Positions 1 through 10,323 of a stretch of 54,521 bases of DNA are shown in pieces. Source of the DNA: Rhodothermales bacterium (GTDB taxonomy: Bacteria > Bacteroidota > Rhodothermia > Rhodothermales > Bin80). Made by a program: the position numbers and the translations under genes. Location of the stretch: the NCBI GenBank assembly GCA_022821385.1, contig JAJEDR010000043.1:1-54521 (forward strand), given 5' to 3'. A model generated the notes under the pieces. That model had not been told where the DNA came from. It worked only from the letters and a program-made list of their open reading frames with translations, and searched no databases. How positions within the stretch are numbered: position 1 is the stretch's first letter; the number at the start of each line of letters is the position of its first letter.

Positions 1-1
1 T

Positions 2-292
2 GTCTTCGAAACCATTGAAGAAATTAAGCGCGACGGGGTGTCGGAGGATTACGTAGCACGCGTACAGGAACAACAGCGCCAAGCCCGTACTGTGAGTCTT
101 GAGGAGAATGGATTCTGGATTGGTGCACTTCGTTCAGCCTACTACGCGGACAGTGGTTCGGAACCACTTGATATCTTACGTTACGATGAACTTATAGATG
201 GCCTGACAGCTGATGACCTGCAACAGGCTGCTATAGGATGGCTGACTGACCGCTATGTACAGGTAACTCTGCTGCCCGAACAGTCTGAATAG
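2..292 (+). CDS. M16 (insulinase-like) zinc peptidase, C-terminal end
   Basis: This is the last ~96 residues of a protein whose start lies before the window; the frame is open from base 2. The stretch 'LDILRYDELIDGLTADDLQQAA' style helix-turn followed by 'VQVTLLPE' is the usual C-terminus of the inactive half of M16 metallopeptidases (pitrilysin/PqqL type), where a final helix packs before a beta strand ending in L-P-E. The HXXEH zinc site would be far upstream and cannot be seen. Such proteins are normally periplasmic and degrade peptides. The family call rests on the tail alone, so it is likely but not certain. Confidence 0.65.
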   Translation, partial: VFETIEEIKRDGVSEDYVARVQEQQRQARTVSLEENGFWIGALRSAYYADSGSEPLDILRYDELIDGLTADDLQQAAIGWLTDRYVQVTLLPEQSE

Positions 293-693
293 ATCGCTTT
301 TACAAAACTTGATTCTTCCTGCTTACGGCAATTCTGAGGTTTCAAACTCCTTCAAGCTTTTCCCTTGAAACGGGTGGGTGCGTAGATGAGAGGTCAGAGG
401 AGCTTCAGGGATGTCGCGACTGAACTAATGTATACAAAAGAGGCCTTTCGGTACTGAGGACTGAAGTCGTAAGTGCCTAGGTTTGAGACATTACGCGGTA
501 GCGGCGTGGAATCACGACCTGGCTAACGGTGCTTAATTGGACCAGGCTACACCGGAAAATCAATGCCTCTCATCCTCTGTAAGAGCAGAGGGCACGAGGC
601 GACGAATTGGTGACGACATTCCAGCCGCAAGACCTTCGGAACATCTTCAGAGTCTTGGCTCTTCAATTGGGTTGCATTACTACGAGATCTGAA
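293..693. other. Intergenic region, no gene seen
   Basis: About 400 bp with no convincing reading frame. A short hairpin (CCTCTG / CAGAGG around 572-590) is the only structure I see. It probably holds the promoter of the lipoprotein gene that starts at 694. Confidence 0.4.
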
Positions 694-1869
694 ATGTTAT
701 CCTCCACTGTGTACTCCAAAAAGCTGCTACGCAGTACACTGTTTGTGTCACTTCTGGTGCTGGGGGCCTGCCAGCGACCAGACGTGTCCAACGAGATATC
801 CTTAGACCGGGCGGCCGAGCTCACTTTGACCGAAGTGTTCCGTATTGGGGACGAGGTGGCCGGAGATACTGTACTCTTTGGCGATGGCCTTGACGTCGCA
901 GTCGACTCGAGGGGACAATTATACGTGACGGATCGGGGGATAGCGGGCATTCGGGTATTTTCCAATACTGGAGCCTTGATGCGAACGATAGGCCGAGCTG
1001 GTGACGGACCGGGCGAATTCCAGCGCACACCACTGGTTCATGTGGGCTCACAAGATACCGTCTATGCACTGGATACCGAAGCTATGCGGCTGACCGTGTT
1101 TGCGCCGAATGATTTTACGTCAGTAGAAACCATTGACATTTCGAGCGCGGAGACCTTCGACGCCGAATTTCAGACCTTTCAGTTTGCGCAATACCTAATA
1201 GGCGTCGTAAACGAAGGATTTCTGGTTCGATATGAGGATTTAATTATCCCGCTAATGTCAGATATGGATGCTCCTGAACATGTAGCGCTCAAGCTGCTGG
1301 ACCGTAAAGGGAATGTATCCGCAGACACGATCGTCCAGATGCCTAAGCGTGACATGCTGCATGCGCGAACTGGGGGGCAGTCGTCCATGATGGCAAAGGT
1401 TCCCTTTGGGCGTGACGCCTTCATCGCGCTAAGTCCGGATAACCTTTTGTATTACGGACGTAACGACGCAATCGAAATTCAAGTCCGATCCATAGACGGC
1501 AACACGCGTCGCAGCGTCCGTGTCCCCCACGACCCGGTGCCAGTTACAGAAGAAGAGAGAAACAACTGGCTCAGTGCTTACCCCGACGAAACGCAACATG
1601 AAATGCGGTCCGTCTTGCCTAAGACGAGGCCGGCCTATGAAGCGCTTGTACTAGATGACTCGGAGCGCATTTGGCTAAGGCTAAGTGCACCAAAAGGTTC
1701 AGTCGAGGTGCGCTGGATCGTCGTAAATCTTGAGGGCAGGATACAGGCCACGACCAAATTGCCCTCGACAATCTGGCTGAAGGCGATTGCAGGCAACCGC
1801 GCCTTCGGCACTTCAATTGATGAGGAGCAGGGTGCACCGTTGGTGGTAGCCTACGAAATCACGCCATAA
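694..1869 (+). CDS. 6-bladed beta-propeller lipoprotein (copy 1)
   Basis: A secreted lipoprotein of 391 residues. I chose the ATG at 694 rather than the GTG at 607 because it places a classical lipoprotein signal at the N-terminus: basic residues, a hydrophobic run and the lipobox L-G-A-C. The mature part starts with 'TEVFRIGDEVAGDTVLF' and contains 'VDSRGQLYVTD', 'IRVFSNTG' and 'IGRAGDGPGEF', typical of NHL-like 6-bladed propellers. Ligand and role are unknown; such proteins are usually anchored to a membrane facing the periplasm or outside. It is a clear paralogue of the genes at 33900 and 35448 and of the pseudogene at 38209, sharing the first-blade wording almost residue by residue. Confidence 0.8.
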   Translation: MLSSTVYSKKLLRSTLFVSLLVLGACQRPDVSNEISLDRAAELTLTEVFRIGDEVAGDTVLFGDGLDVAVDSRGQLYVTDRGIAGIRVFSNTGALMRTIGRAGDGPGEFQRTPLVHVGSQDTVYALDTEAMRLTVFAPNDFTSVETIDISSAETFDAEFQTFQFAQYLIGVVNEGFLVRYEDLIIPLMSDMDAPEHVALKLLDRKGNVSADTIVQMPKRDMLHARTGGQSSMMAKVPFGRDAFIALSPDNLLYYGRNDAIEIQVRSIDGNTRRSVRVPHDPVPVTEEERNNWLSAYPDETQHEMRSVLPKTRPAYEALVLDDSERIWLRLSAPKGSVEVRWIVVNLEGRIQATTKLPSTIWLKAIAGNRAFGTSIDEEQGAPLVVAYEITP

Positions 1870-2033
1870 GGAGGCATCCGGCCGGGCGCAACTATTTTTC
1901 GCTACCCGAGCTACAATAATTTTACAGCATATCTGTTCGTTCCGCGTGTAAGGCTCGCAGCCACCACTGCTGCGGCCGCCCCCGCCCCAGACTCCCCTCC
2001 GACGATGACCCTGTCGTAGTTGTCGTACCGCAT

Positions 2034-4226
2034 TTAGTAGTGGAAGGTGTGCGTGTACTTGATGAGCAAGGTGCGCACTTCTGTCACTGGCAGGCGAGGC
2101 AGAACCCGGTCCCGATCCGTATTCAGGTTCTGGTTATAGACCACCCACAGGTCGTTACTTTCCCTGAAATTGTACCGCACGCGGATGTTACCACTGACTA
2201 CGTGCTGAATACTGTTGAGTTGGAGAAAAACGTTTGCGCTGAACTTGGCATTTAATGCGCTGCCAATACGAAGGCGACCCAGGTGAGCCAGAAATGTGTC
2301 GTTGCGCGACGGAAAGCGGATACGCGTCAACTGGTAGGAACCTGACAGTTCGAGATGCTTCGACAAATACCAGATGGGGGCGGCACCGACTGCCACTTGC
2401 CAGCCATCGTAAAATGCACCGGTTTGAACGTGGGGCCGTATTTGGAAGAGGCTTGTGTGTGACACATTGTATTTTGCCCGTACACGAAAAAAGTCGTACC
2501 GACCGGCCGGGATCTGTACCTGATCAGACAGCGCAAAGGGCTCCCTCAGAAGTTCCGTCTGGATCTTGAATTCCACGCCGCCTCCCGCGCCGCTCTTGGC
2601 TGCGAAATCCCACTCCAGACCTAATTCGGCAGTTTCGATGTCAAAGTACGGGCTGGAAAAAGCAAATCCGCGCACGCTGGGCCGGTGCCAGATAAGCGGA
2701 GAATCGGAGCCCTTGATCCAGGTGTACGACGTCGTGTGATCCACAAGGAAGTAATTGATTCGTTGCGTGAATCCTATGCCCGGGTTGTATGCAGGGCCGG
2801 CCCACTCTGCGATTGAGTTATAGCCCCATCCCCGCCGCCTACGTCGTTCTGCAGATATGGCAATGCGCGTAGCGTCAAACGTGTCGACCTCTCGCGCTTC
2901 GTGATCTACTGATTGTGACCATTGGTAGATCAGAAAGTCTTCACCTCTCAAATGGACGATACCATCAAGGCCAAAGGCCAAGTTGTATTCGCCATTCCGT
3001 CCCAGCCGGCTCGTGAACATGCCCCCAAGGCGGCTTAGTCCGTCAGGCATTTGACGGCGTAGTCGGAGCACCCCGAAGTTCTCTGAGGATCGTGTGTCAC
3101 TGACACCGGTTTGAAGCCCCAAAACCCCGAAATCCCATCCGCCGATGCGGCCCACCACGCGTCCGCCGCCCCAGATACGCACGGGCTGACCAGCCTCATC
3201 CAGGCCGATGCGCCGACTATGAAAGAGTCGGCTTTGGGTTCCTACACGAAAGTCAAACAATCCGGAACGCTCCTGAAAGAACTGTCTTTTCTCAGGATAG
3301 AAGAGGGAAAATCGCGTCAGATTGACCTGCTGATCATCTGCCTCTACTTGGGCGAAATCGGTATTGAATGTCAAGTCAGCCGTCACGTTATTGGTCAATC
3401 CGTATTTGAGATCCAGCCCGCCCTTCCATGAGTTGGTGCGCGCGTCTTGGGCGGCGCCAGGCCGCGATTCAGTACCACCCAGACCGTAGCCGGTCACGTA
3501 AAGCGGCCGTTCAGACTTGATGCCCTCAAACACGATTTTTTGGGCTAGGGAGGGCTTAAGAAAGGCCCAATCGGCTACTGGCGGCACAGGGGGAAACACG
3601 ACACGCTCGGTTTTGCGCGCAACCTTGCGCTGGAGTGCGATTCCCATTACTACAGCACCCTCTTTATTTTGGAACCGTAAACTGCTGATCGGAACACGAA
3701 TTTCAGCGAACCACCCTTCGGGATCAATGGTCGTGGCTACGTCCCAGTACGTATTGAAGTCTCCGTTTATCCAGCCGCCGGAAGAGATCCCACCTCCGCT
3801 TGCGTCATTGGAGATGGCCGCGTCCTTTCGTATACCGGCTGGGGTCGTTGTAAACAGCAGCGCAGTCTCGTCATCGTTAAACGTATCAAGCAGGATTTCA
3901 AAATGATCATCTCCGCTCAGGCGGTCGCGGTACAAAGTATTTGCCCGAAGCCCGTCGGGGTCGCTATCAAATGCGCGCAGCGCGAGGTACACATACTCGT
4001 CATCGTAGGCCACCAGGAATTCCGTTCGTTCGGTCGCTGGCGCGCCATTGTTAGGTTCATACTGTACAGGGATCCAAGGCACAACCGAATCCCAAGCAGC
4101 TTCGGTGCTGATGCCGTCTAGCGTAACGGGGCCCGTTACACGCGAAATGGTCAGAGGCGGGCCCGTTTGCGCAGAAGCGCCGTTGACAATCGCGAGAAGC
4201 GCCGCGAACATAATAATGAAGCGCAT
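2034..4226 (-). CDS. DUF5916 outer-membrane barrel protein with CBM9-like N-terminal domain (copy 1)
   Basis: A 730-residue exported protein. The start at 4226 gives a clean signal peptide ending in A-S-A-Q; an upstream ATG at 4274 would add 16 residues before it. After the signal come ~200 residues of a carbohydrate-binding-family-9-like beta sandwich ('VTLDGISTEAAWDS', 'VAYDDEYVYLALRAFD', 'DDHFEILLDTF'), then a long region of alternating strands ('DFAQVEADDQQVNLTRFSLF', 'PEKRQFFQERSGLF', 'FHSRRIGL') as in DUF5916 proteins, which are predicted to form an outer-membrane barrel. The C-terminus ends in aromatic residues, 'YTHTFHY', like a barrel signal. The substrate is not known. A second member of the same family lies at 24624-26873. 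Confidence 0.88.
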   Translation of the reverse strand: MRFIIMFAALLAIVNGASAQTGPPLTISRVTGPVTLDGISTEAAWDSVVPWIPVQYEPNNGAPATERTEFLVAYDDEYVYLALRAFDSDPDGLRANTLYRDRLSGDDHFEILLDTFNDDETALLFTTTPAGIRKDAAISNDASGGGISSGGWINGDFNTYWDVATTIDPEGWFAEIRVPISSLRFQNKEGAVVMGIALQRKVARKTERVVFPPVPPVADWAFLKPSLAQKIVFEGIKSERPLYVTGYGLGGTESRPGAAQDARTNSWKGGLDLKYGLTNNVTADLTFNTDFAQVEADDQQVNLTRFSLFYPEKRQFFQERSGLFDFRVGTQSRLFHSRRIGLDEAGQPVRIWGGGRVVGRIGGWDFGVLGLQTGVSDTRSSENFGVLRLRRQMPDGLSRLGGMFTSRLGRNGEYNLAFGLDGIVHLRGEDFLIYQWSQSVDHEAREVDTFDATRIAISAERRRRRGWGYNSIAEWAGPAYNPGIGFTQRINYFLVDHTTSYTWIKGSDSPLIWHRPSVRGFAFSSPYFDIETAELGLEWDFAAKSGAGGGVEFKIQTELLREPFALSDQVQIPAGRYDFFRVRAKYNVSHTSLFQIRPHVQTGAFYDGWQVAVGAAPIWYLSKHLELSGSYQLTRIRFPSRNDTFLAHLGRLRIGSALNAKFSANVFLQLNSIQHVVSGNIRVRYNFRESNDLWVVYNQNLNTDRDRVLPRLPVTEVRTLLIKYTHTFHY

Positions 4227-4748
4227 AAGCACAGAGCGGGGCCTATATATGTTGGTCAAGTCCAAAGCTTCCACCCTACATCTCCCTGTTCGGTGATCGA
4301 ATCCAGAAAGGGCTTGACTTTACATAGAACGGGTGGTACGGCTTGTAGGTCATGTGCGCCTAATATAGGGCTGTACGTAGTAAACCGGGTCGGGTGCTGC
4401 TCGCACCCGTGGTCCAGGACGGGGTAAGAACAGTTGTGGCCTGGATCGTTCCGTCCTCCATCTCATCGTACCCGGCTGCAGCACTCCGAAGTTGTTCGGC
4501 TTCGGATAGGCGCTGCGTTCGCCGGAATCAAACATGACAGGTACGTGGTAGCTGCTAAGCTCGGTTCTAACGATTCGACTTCAAGCTGGATTCTAGGCGC
4601 AGGACGCTTGGGTTTGTGTTGCAGACATGCTCTGGACTGAATGGGCATGCAGCATGCGTATAGCCTGTACACGGAGTTGTGACGGTGCAATAACGCGCCC
4701 AGAGCTGGCGCTGAACAGCATTCATATAGGATATCGACCTATGCAGCC
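4227..4748. other. Intergenic region, no gene seen
   Basis: About 520 bp upstream of the DUF5916 gene and downstream of the ankyrin gene, both on the minus strand. It should contain the DUF5916 promoter. Short frames exist on both strands but none has a recognisable composition or ribosome-binding site. Confidence 0.4.
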
Positions 4749-5567
4749 TCATACATTTCTCCAGGCCTCCCGCAGAAGCGCTCGCACAGGCCGACTTGCC
4801 TGTCGCAATAGTCTCCTGTAGTATGCATCAGTGTCATCATTTGCATAGTATAGCCGTGCTCCCGCATCCAGAAGCATGGTCACAATTGTTGTATATGCTT
4901 TCTGACGGGAGCTGGCGCCGCCAGATTCCCGCGATCCATGGACTGCCCAGCCCAAGGGAGTCGACGTGTGGTCCGTGCACCATACCTCCAGCGGCGCCCC
5001 CGCGGCAAGAAGCGTGCGCACATGATTGAGTTGACCAAACCAGGCTGCCTGATGCAACGGTGTCCCGCCATCTAGGCCCGGAGCGGTAAGAGATGCCTTT
5101 GCTTCAATCAACAGTTGTACCGGCCAGTCTGCATTCCTGCCTGCCATGTCTGCCAATAGTCGATCCTCACCCGGGTTTCCCGTGTGTGCAAGATGCTGAC
5201 TTGCCGAAAGAATTCGTCTGGCTTCCTCTTCTCTGCCGCTCGACATTGCCACAGCAAGCTGATCAGCTTCGGTTAGAGAAGTGCTCGCGCCATGGTCGGC
5301 AAGATAAATGGCGATTGCGGTGAACCCGCGACGGACAGCATGTGCATAAGAGGTTTTCTGATACGCATTTAGAGCATTGATCTCTGCACCGGCACGAACG
5401 AGTTGCTTCACGGCCTGTAAGCGGCAGCGACGAACCGCAACATGTAGCGGTGTCTCTGCTGCAGGACCCCTGCGCATTTCCAGATCGGCACTCTTTCGTA
5501 GAACGCTACGCAAGCGCACATCTCCAAAGCGTCCATATCCTGTATCTAGAAATGAATGTAACGTCAT
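4749..5567 (-). CDS. Ankyrin-repeat protein
   Basis: A 272-residue protein without a signal peptide. Ankyrin units are visible as 'ETPLHVAVRRCRLQAVKQLV' followed by 'RAGAEINALNAYQKTSYAHA' and later 'GGTPLHQAAWFGQLNHVRTL' followed by 'LAAGAPLEV'; a further weaker unit runs 'TPLGWAVHGS...TMLLDAGARL'. Ankyrin repeats bind other proteins, so the role is probably interaction or scaffolding; no enzymatic motif is present. It stands alone, divergently oriented from the DUF1801 gene at 5702. Partner unknown. Confidence 0.82.
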   Translation of the reverse strand: MTLHSFLDTGYGRFGDVRLRSVLRKSADLEMRRGPAAETPLHVAVRRCRLQAVKQLVRAGAEINALNAYQKTSYAHAVRRGFTAIAIYLADHGASTSLTEADQLAVAMSSGREEEARRILSASQHLAHTGNPGEDRLLADMAGRNADWPVQLLIEAKASLTAPGLDGGTPLHQAAWFGQLNHVRTLLAAGAPLEVWCTDHTSTPLGWAVHGSRESGGASSRQKAYTTIVTMLLDAGARLYYANDDTDAYYRRLLRQASRPVRALLREAWRNV

Positions 5568-5701
5568 ATCCAGTTTGTTACCCGCAATAAGAGCCCTCGC
5601 ACTTGATTACCGCATCGAAGTACTAGTTCAGCTAACTTGGGTTCTAGCCTATTTTGAACCACTGCATAAATACCTTCATTTGAATCACAAGCTCATCGAC
5701 A

Positions 5702-6133
5702 ATGTCCAGCCCAAAAACCCGACCAACAGACGCAAACGTACAGAAATTTCTGGATGAACTGGGGCGCCCCGAACAGCAGGCCGACAGCGCTATCCTACTT
5801 CGCATGATGGGAGAAGCCACAGGTGATTCACCAACGATGTGGGGCCCCACCATCATTGGGTTTGGTCAATTCCATTACCGTTATGCTTCGGGGCGCACAG
5901 GTGAGTGGTTCAAGGTAGGATTCTCACCCCGAAAAACAGCCTTCAGCCTGTACTTGGCCGGTGGATTAGATCATCATAAAGAAACTTTGAAAAAGCTGGG
6001 CAAACATACACGCGGCAAGAGTTGCCTCTACATCAAACGACTGAGCGATGTGAACCTGGAAGTTCTTGAAGGGATGATCCAGGAAGCATGCTCAATCGCA
6101 ACGGGTCTCTGTGCTACAGAGGCCGCGAGCTGA
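5702..6133 (+). CDS. DUF1801 domain-containing protein
   Basis: A 143-residue cytoplasmic protein. The core ('GFGQFHYRYASGRTGEWFKVGFSPRK', split over residues ~49-76, then 'LYLAGGL', 'LKKLGKHTRGKSCLYIKRL') matches the DUF1801/YdhG-like fold, including the conserved G-x-C-x-Y-I-K segment near the end. Function in this family is not firmly known; the fold resembles frataxin/CyaY. The 3' end overlaps that of the convergent Lhr gene by 20 bp. Confidence 0.82.
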   Translation: MSSPKTRPTDANVQKFLDELGRPEQQADSAILLRMMGEATGDSPTMWGPTIIGFGQFHYRYASGRTGEWFKVGFSPRKTAFSLYLAGGLDHHKETLKKLGKHTRGKSCLYIKRLSDVNLEVLEGMIQEACSIATGLCATEAAS

Positions 6134-9100
6134 GATAAGCTTGCTGCGTGCGTAGCATCTTCTGAAGTTCAGGAACTACTGATTCATCCTTGTCATCCTT
6201 TCCAGATAGTTTGGCCACAACTTCACCTGACTGGTAAACCATCCGGTTTGATGCGAGTGCGGGTAGTCTGGCCCCCGGACCAACAATACCTGCCAGATTC
6301 AATGGGTCGGCGGCGCTAAGCCCAACAGGCTCAGCACAGAGCGTTTTATCCCGCCTAATACGCCGTAATAACCCCACCGCCTCGGGTAATCCGAACTGCT
6401 CACCGGGGACACCTGCAATAAAGCGCCCTCCCCGCACCTCTCCACGAAGCTCCATATCCCAGAAAATGCGTACGAGATCACGCCATGGTGGCAGGTTGGG
6501 CTCCCGTAACAGTACCCGACGACAGATAACTCCATAGCGTGCCAATATGAGCTTCGCCAATCTTATGTTTGCCTCATCGTCATGCACCTGTTCTCGTGCC
6601 AGGATACTCCACCTACCGATCGCATTCAAATGTGCCTCCGTCCTGCGACGCTTTCGTCGCTTATCTACTGGAGTCAACAGGAATCGCAAGCCTGCAAACC
6701 CATCACTGGTCACGATCCCGCGTGAGACCAGCTCCTGCAGGGCCGATTCAATCTGTGTGGGTAGGAGATTGCAGGCATTTTCCAGTTCATGCAGAAATGA
6801 GGCCCCTCTCGTTGTAAACACTTCAAGAACTTCCTCGGCGACCGTAGATAGCTCGTCCTGCCAGGCTGTACGGCTGAACAGATCACAGTCCTCTCGAACA
6901 CATAGGGTAATGGAGGTTGAGCGTATCGGCGCAGACTTGCTGCCCACCGCCCGAAACCACTGCACCTGTCCGGTCATGCACAGCAGATCCAGCATTGCTG
7001 GACTGTAATCCCTGACGCGTACCGGTAGAACATCTGACTCCCAGGCTGCAGCTTGCAATGCGAAGCCGCTCAACTGCTTTATAACGGCCAGCAATCCATC
7101 CTGTCCAGCAACCTGATAAGCGGGGGCTGCTTTTTGCCACGCGAATAAAAACCGTATATAGTCTGCCTGTGTGACCGGGCTGATTTCAGCCCGAAGATGG
7201 TTAACGGTTTTTCTGTAGACTTTTGCGAGGATCCCGCGATGACACCACTGTTTGGACCCGCTAGTGTTTTGGGTAAAATTGCCTCTAAGCAACGCTCCCC
7301 GGCCTTCCAGGGCTATGAGAGCCGATTCAGCATCGGCAGGTGCGATATATAAATGTCTTGCGACCTCTTCAGCCGTCATCGGTGCATGCACTTCCATGAG
7401 TCCAAGCACAAAATCCTGCACAGCTTCGGACGCATCCGTGTCTGTATCCCATGCTTTTACCGACGGGGTTACAACCGCCTTTTCCCAGAGGATCAAGGCT
7501 TCATTTAATCTTTCTGTCGCAACCCATACCTCCTCTCCTTCTGCTAGGCGCAGGAGGACTGCCCGACCATCCTGGACAAGTTCATCGAACCAGCCCGCGT
7601 ACGGGCTGTCCTGCCGAGCATTAACGCAGCCAGCAGTCAGCAGAAGATCATGTAATTCATCAGTACTCCGAACCCGGGGCTGTGCCTCTTCCAGTACTTC
7701 CTCTAGAATCCCCGTATCCAGATAACCTATATCCGTGTTCCGAGAGGGTTCAAAAGCTCGACGACGGTATACCGCCTGAGCGCGTCGTTCCTGCAGTGGC
7801 GCGTCATCCAGAAAAGCATACGGGCTTGCGGCCAACACTTCCTGCGCCAAGGATGAAGGTTCTGGTGGATTCACCGCATGAACTTGAATGGCTCCTGATT
7901 GGATCTGCTCTAACAGTCTTTGGAGATGTTTACAGTCCATTGCCTCCTGGAGGCAGTCTTCAATCACCTGATCAACCAGGGGATGCCTCGGGGGTGTACG
8001 CTCACCGGATAAATTCTCCAAATGTGCACCAGCATCTGGAAATATCGAAAGCAGGATATCTTCGGCCTGCATTCGCTGCAACTGCGGCGCCACCTTCTTT
8101 CCCCCACGTGCCCGTGGCACCGCTAGGGCAATATTCATTACCCAGCGCCAACGCATCTGAAACATTGGGGCATCCAGAACCGCCTGCACCAGAATATCCC
8201 GCACCGTTCTTGACTCGAGTAGCTTGAATACATCCTCTGCGGGAAAAGAGTGCTGCGGCCCGAATGAAAGAAGGATATTGTTCTCCGTGGCTGCCGCCTG
8301 CAATTCACAGTTATATATCTGGCAGAGTCGTTTGCGTAATGCCAAGCCCCAAGCTCGATTAATACGCATCCCATACGGGGTATGAATCACCAATTGGGTT
8401 CCGCCAGAATCATCGAAAAATCGCTCAGCAACCAATTCTTCCTGCAATGGAAGTACACCGAGCGACTCTCTGGAGGCAACTAGGTACTCGGCTATCTGCA
8501 CAGCAGCCGGACCGGGTAGTCCTTTGTTTTTCTCTAGCCAGTTGGCTGTATTTGCACGACTGTCCAGATATGGACTGATCATTGCCCGGAGACTGGAGAG
8601 TGCTCTGGAAAGCTCGTCGCTACGTGCATTGGATTCCCCTAGCCAAAACGGGAACGTGGGAGGTGCTCCCTCGGCATCTTCCACTCGCACAACCCCCGAA
8701 TCTACTTTTAGAATGCGCCATGAACTGCTACCCAATTGAAACACATCCCCTGCAAAACTTTCAACTGCAAAATCTTCATGAACCTTCCCGACCGGCGTTC
8801 CGGTTGGCTCCATAACTACTCGGTACTCCGCGGAATCGGGGATCGCGCCCCCAGATGTGAGTGAGATCAACCGCGCGGCTGGTCTGCCGCTGATACGTCC
8901 GTTGATGGCATCATGGTATAAAAGCGCCCCGCGTCGACCGTGGGCAGTATCAAACCCCTGTGCAGTCATTGCAACCGCCGCATCAAAAGCCTCACGGCTA
9001 AGGTTACGATAAGGCCAGGCGCGCTTGAATAGTTCATATAGCGCGTCTGTTTGCCAATCTTCCGCAGAAGCCTCTGCTACAATCTGCTGTGCCAGTACAT

Positions 9101-10310
9101 CTACCGGGTTTTCCTGGGGCTTCACGCGCTCCAGCATCCCGTCATGAACGGCAGCAAGCAAGGCTACGCATTCAAGCAAATCATCGCGAGTGATCGGGAA
9201 CAGACGCCCTTTGGCAATCCCCCCGATGTAATGTCCCGCTCTGCCGACACGCTGCAAGAATGTCGAAATAGATCTTGGGGACCCGATCTGACAAACCAGA
9301 TCAACAGATCCAATATCAATGCCCAATTCCAGAGAAGCAGTGGCTACAAGTACACGCAGATCTCCTCGCTTAAGCTTAATTTCTGCATCACGCCTGCGTG
9401 CGTGTGCCAGACTGCCGTGATGTGCGGACACGTTATCCCGACCCAGACGCTCGCCCAAATGACGCGCAATGCGTTCGGCCAGATGCCGCGTGCTGGTGAA
9501 TACAAGTGTCGTATGGTGGTCAGTTGCGAGCTCCGCGAGGCGATCATAGATTTCTGCCCAGACCTCGTGGGCCATTATGGCTTCCAGGGGCGACTGGGGG
9601 AGTTCCAGCGCAAGCTCCATCTTTCGGTTGTGCCCGAGGTCCACAATCGTGCAGTCCCCCTCACGTCCGGTCAAATAGGAGGCTACAATGTCCACTGGCC
9701 TTTGAGTGGCCGAGAGCCCAATACGCTGGATCGAATGTCTGGATACATGCGCCAGACGCTCCAGAGTCAACGCCAGATGTGCACCCCTGCGCGATGGAAG
9801 AACGGCATGAATTTCGTCCACTATGACCGTCTGAACGGTCTGGAGTATTTCCCGGCTACGCTTCGCTGTAACCAGGAGATAGAGGGACTCGGGGGTCGTT
9901 ACCAGTATATGTGGCGGCTTTCGAAGCATTGCTGCCCGCCTGGATGCACTGGTGTCTCCTGTCCGTACGGCAGTGCTTATGGGGGCCATCGAGAACCCGT
10001 GCGCACGAATCCGTTCCTGTATACCCTCGAGTGGAACAGACAAGTTTACGTTTACATCCGTGCTGAGCGCTTTCAATGGTGATACGTAGACGACCATGGT
10101 CTCATTGACCAGCGTACCTTCAAGACTCTTCTGCAGGAGTCGGTCAATTGCTACCAAAAATGCTGCCAGCGTCTTCCCTGCACCTGTGGGCGCAGCGATC
10201 AGCGTATTCTCTCCACGCTGGATGCAGGGCCATGCCTGCTCCTGCACTTCGGTCGGGCACTCGAATGTATCCCCGAACCAGGAAGCCACAATTGGATGGA
10301 ACGCCTCCAT
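6114..10310 (-). CDS. lhr: Lhr-family DEAD/DEAH-box ATP-dependent helicase
   Basis: A 1398-residue helicase of the long Lhr type (E. coli Lhr is ~1540). It unwinds nucleic acid 3'-5' and acts in repair in other bacteria. Visible motifs: Q motif around residues 19-30 (PTEVQEQAW), Walker A 'APTGAGKT' with Lys46, Walker B DEIH at 165-168, motif III 'LSATQRP', a TSTR segment, and motifs V/VI in 'ATASLELGIDIG' and 'FLQRVGRAGH'. The part after the helicase core carries the Lhr winged-helix/beta-barrel region and a long C-terminal extension. Its start is 13 bp after the stop of the radical SAM gene, so the two probably form an operon. Codon phase is intact throughout. Confidence 0.93.
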   Translation of the reverse strand: MEAFHPIVASWFGDTFECPTEVQEQAWPCIQRGENTLIAAPTGAGKTLAAFLVAIDRLLQKSLEGTLVNETMVVYVSPLKALSTDVNVNLSVPLEGIQERIRAHGFSMAPISTAVRTGDTSASRRAAMLRKPPHILVTTPESLYLLVTAKRSREILQTVQTVIVDEIHAVLPSRRGAHLALTLERLAHVSRHSIQRIGLSATQRPVDIVASYLTGREGDCTIVDLGHNRKMELALELPQSPLEAIMAHEVWAEIYDRLAELATDHHTTLVFTSTRHLAERIARHLGERLGRDNVSAHHGSLAHARRRDAEIKLKRGDLRVLVATASLELGIDIGSVDLVCQIGSPRSISTFLQRVGRAGHYIGGIAKGRLFPITRDDLLECVALLAAVHDGMLERVKPQENPVDVLAQQIVAEASAEDWQTDALYELFKRAWPYRNLSREAFDAAVAMTAQGFDTAHGRRGALLYHDAINGRISGRPAARLISLTSGGAIPDSAEYRVVMEPTGTPVGKVHEDFAVESFAGDVFQLGSSSWRILKVDSGVVRVEDAEGAPPTFPFWLGESNARSDELSRALSSLRAMISPYLDSRANTANWLEKNKGLPGPAAVQIAEYLVASRESLGVLPLQEELVAERFFDDSGGTQLVIHTPYGMRINRAWGLALRKRLCQIYNCELQAAATENNILLSFGPQHSFPAEDVFKLLESRTVRDILVQAVLDAPMFQMRWRWVMNIALAVPRARGGKKVAPQLQRMQAEDILLSIFPDAGAHLENLSGERTPPRHPLVDQVIEDCLQEAMDCKHLQRLLEQIQSGAIQVHAVNPPEPSSLAQEVLAASPYAFLDDAPLQERRAQAVYRRRAFEPSRNTDIGYLDTGILEEVLEEAQPRVRSTDELHDLLLTAGCVNARQDSPYAGWFDELVQDGRAVLLRLAEGEEVWVATERLNEALILWEKAVVTPSVKAWDTDTDASEAVQDFVLGLMEVHAPMTAEEVARHLYIAPADAESALIALEGRGALLRGNFTQNTSGSKQWCHRGILAKVYRKTVNHLRAEISPVTQADYIRFLFAWQKAAPAYQVAGQDGLLAVIKQLSGFALQAAAWESDVLPVRVRDYSPAMLDLLCMTGQVQWFRAVGSKSAPIRSTSITLCVREDCDLFSRTAWQDELSTVAEEVLEVFTTRGASFLHELENACNLLPTQIESALQELVSRGIVTSDGFAGLRFLLTPVDKRRKRRRTEAHLNAIGRWSILAREQVHDDEANIRLAKLILARYGVICRRVLLREPNLPPWRDLVRIFWDMELRGEVRGGRFIAGVPGEQFGLPEAVGLLRRIRRDKTLCAEPVGLSAADPLNLAGIVGPGARLPALASNRMVYQSGEVVAKLSGKDDKDESVVPELQKMLRTQQAYLSSRPL

Positions 10311-10323
10311 TATCCAATTATAC

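Noticed and set aside
607..693. Upstream GTG start adding 29 residues to the first propeller lipoprotein
   Set aside because: It would bury the lipoprotein signal peptide inside the protein; the ATG at 694 is the sensible start.
9051..10082. 343-codon open frame on the plus strand
   Set aside because: It is the antisense shadow of the intact, motif-rich Lhr helicase gene and has no recognisable domain of its own.
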